Part shown: piece by piece, positions 7,833-8,077 of the stretch
Numbering within the stretch: position 1 is the first letter of the stretch
Layout: each line of letters begins with the position of its first letter
Source of the DNA: Desulfococcus sp.
GTDB taxonomy: Bacteria > Desulfobacterota > Desulfobacteria > Desulfobacterales > Desulfosalsimonadaceae
Length of the DNA: 8,077 nt
Reading direction: 5' to 3'
Assembly (NCBI GenBank): GCA_024641805.1
Contig: JAHECJ010000077.1
Span: forward strand, 1-8,077
The notes under the pieces: model-generated
Databases searched by the model: none
Told to the model about the DNA's origin: nothing
The model's input: only the letters and a program-made list of their open reading frames with translations
Position numbers and translations under genes: made by a program

Positions 7833-7874
7833 CCAATAGTAATTGGCGTGTTTACACCGGGACCGAAGTGTCCC
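7833..7874. repeat. Two adjacent short hairpins
   Basis: Two perfect inverted repeats stand side by side: CCAAT-AGTA-ATTGG (7833-7846) and GGGAC-CGAAGT-GTCCC (7859-7874), with a smaller GTG-TTTA-CAC (7848-7857) between them. On the minus strand the second contains CTTCGG, allowing a stable C(UUCG)G loop in RNA. No T-run follows either stem, so they are not typical terminators. Confidence 0.45.
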
Positions 7875-7933
7875 AATTGATGATAAGTAACTGAAATATT
7901 ATTCAATTGCTGACGCTTGCTTTAAAGTCATAT

Positions 7934-7965
7934 GACGCGATTTTGCGTCCTAATAATTGTTAGGC
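7934..7965. repeat. Hairpin pair ending in an attC-like GTTAGGC core
   Basis: GACGC-GATTTT-GCGTC (7934-7949) is a perfect stem-loop. It is directly followed by the inverted repeat CCTAA-TAATTG-TTAGG (7949-7964 including the shared C), ending in GTTAGGC (7959-7965). GTTAGGC fits the GTTRRRY core of integron cassette recombination sites. The partner RYYYAAC core was not found within 150 bases upstream, so a complete attC is not supported. Confidence 0.35.
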
Positions 7966-7998
7966 GGAACCAAGCTGCTCCACAAAGTCAGGTGAGCA

Positions 7999-8077
7999 AT
8001 GAAATTGTCAACACTCAAAAAGATCACTCGAATCGGCATCGGCATCGTAATTGCTGGCGCAGGGCTTGCACATTTCA
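7999..8077 (+). CDS. Start of a small membrane protein gene, function unknown (3' end outside window)
   Basis: Only the first 26 codons are in the window. The ATG at 7999 follows AGGTGA (7990-7995), which matches the 3' half of a full Shine-Dalgarno sequence at a suitable distance. The peptide has a basic start (Lys2, Lys7, Lys8, Arg11) followed by a glycine/isoleucine/alanine-rich stretch (IGIGIVIAGAGLAHF), which predicts a first membrane helix or an uncleaved signal anchor. The ending GLAHF recalls the first helix of DoxX-like small membrane proteins, but this is a weak resemblance over few residues. It is transcribed away from acnA, so it has its own promoter, which I could not locate confidently. 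Confidence 0.55.
   Translation, partial: MKLSTLKKITRIGIGIVIAGAGLAHF

Larger units (their letters stand above)
7333..7998. other. 666-base divergent gap without a convincing gene
   Basis: The gap lies between the divergent starts of acnA and the gene at 7999. From 7333 to about 7560 it resembles the surrounding DNA and holds the acnA leader, the dyad at 7362-7378, a 12-base GC palindrome (GCGGCCGGCCGC, 7422-7433) and a 6-base-arm inverted repeat (GAAATG/CATTTC, 7470-7486). From about 7560 to 7998 it becomes clearly AT-rich, with homopolymer runs and several short hairpins. Minus-strand open frames of 67 codons exist at 7633-7836 and 7703-7906, but neither has a good start or recognisable motif and they overlap each other. 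I see no tRNA, no riboswitch I can name, and no clear rho-independent terminator. Confidence 0.7.

Overview
The window reads as chromosomal DNA from a moderately GC-rich bacterium. It carries a compact set of genes for the oxidative entry into the TCA cycle. The gene mix (short-type citrate synthase, NAD-type isocitrate dehydrogenase, AcnA-type aconitase with a stand-alone FAD/NAD(P) reductase, and an FtsH paralogue) and the style of the proteins suggest a Desulfobacterota (former Deltaproteobacteria) anaerobe such as a sulfate reducer with a working TCA cycle. This placement is an inference; no rRNA or other taxonomic marker is present.

Layout. Positions 1-3838 form a plus-strand run: the 3' part of a citrate synthase gene (cut by the window edge), an isocitrate dehydrogenase gene 22 bases later, and an ftsH gene 60 bases after that. 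Positions 3835-7332 form a minus-strand run transcribed towards the first: acnA (aconitase), then a ferredoxin-NADP reductase-like flavoprotein only 9 bases downstream. The two runs converge tail to tail, and the stop codons of ftsH and the reductase overlap within 4 bases. Positions 7333-7998 form a long gap without a convincing gene. It begins with the acnA leader, which holds a perfect 7-3-7 dyad, and becomes AT-rich and hairpin-rich after about 7560. At 7999 a plus-strand gene for a protein with an N-terminal membrane segment begins and runs off the window.

How the genes fit together. Citrate synthase makes citrate, aconitase isomerises it to isocitrate, and isocitrate dehydrogenase oxidises it to 2-oxoglutarate, with NAD+ predicted as acceptor from the Asp-Ile pair in the coenzyme site. 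The three steps are therefore encoded side by side in two convergent units. The reductase has no ferredoxin domain, and its position behind aconitase suggests a redox role linked to this carbon flow, but its partner cannot be read from the sequence. FtsH is a membrane AAA+ protease with all catalytic motifs; its link to the TCA genes is positional only.

I found no CRISPR array, transposase, tRNA or rRNA. I do not see a clearly new multi-gene system. The best candidates for a second look are the aconitase-reductase pair, the dyad in front of acnA and the unusual 7560-7998 stretch.
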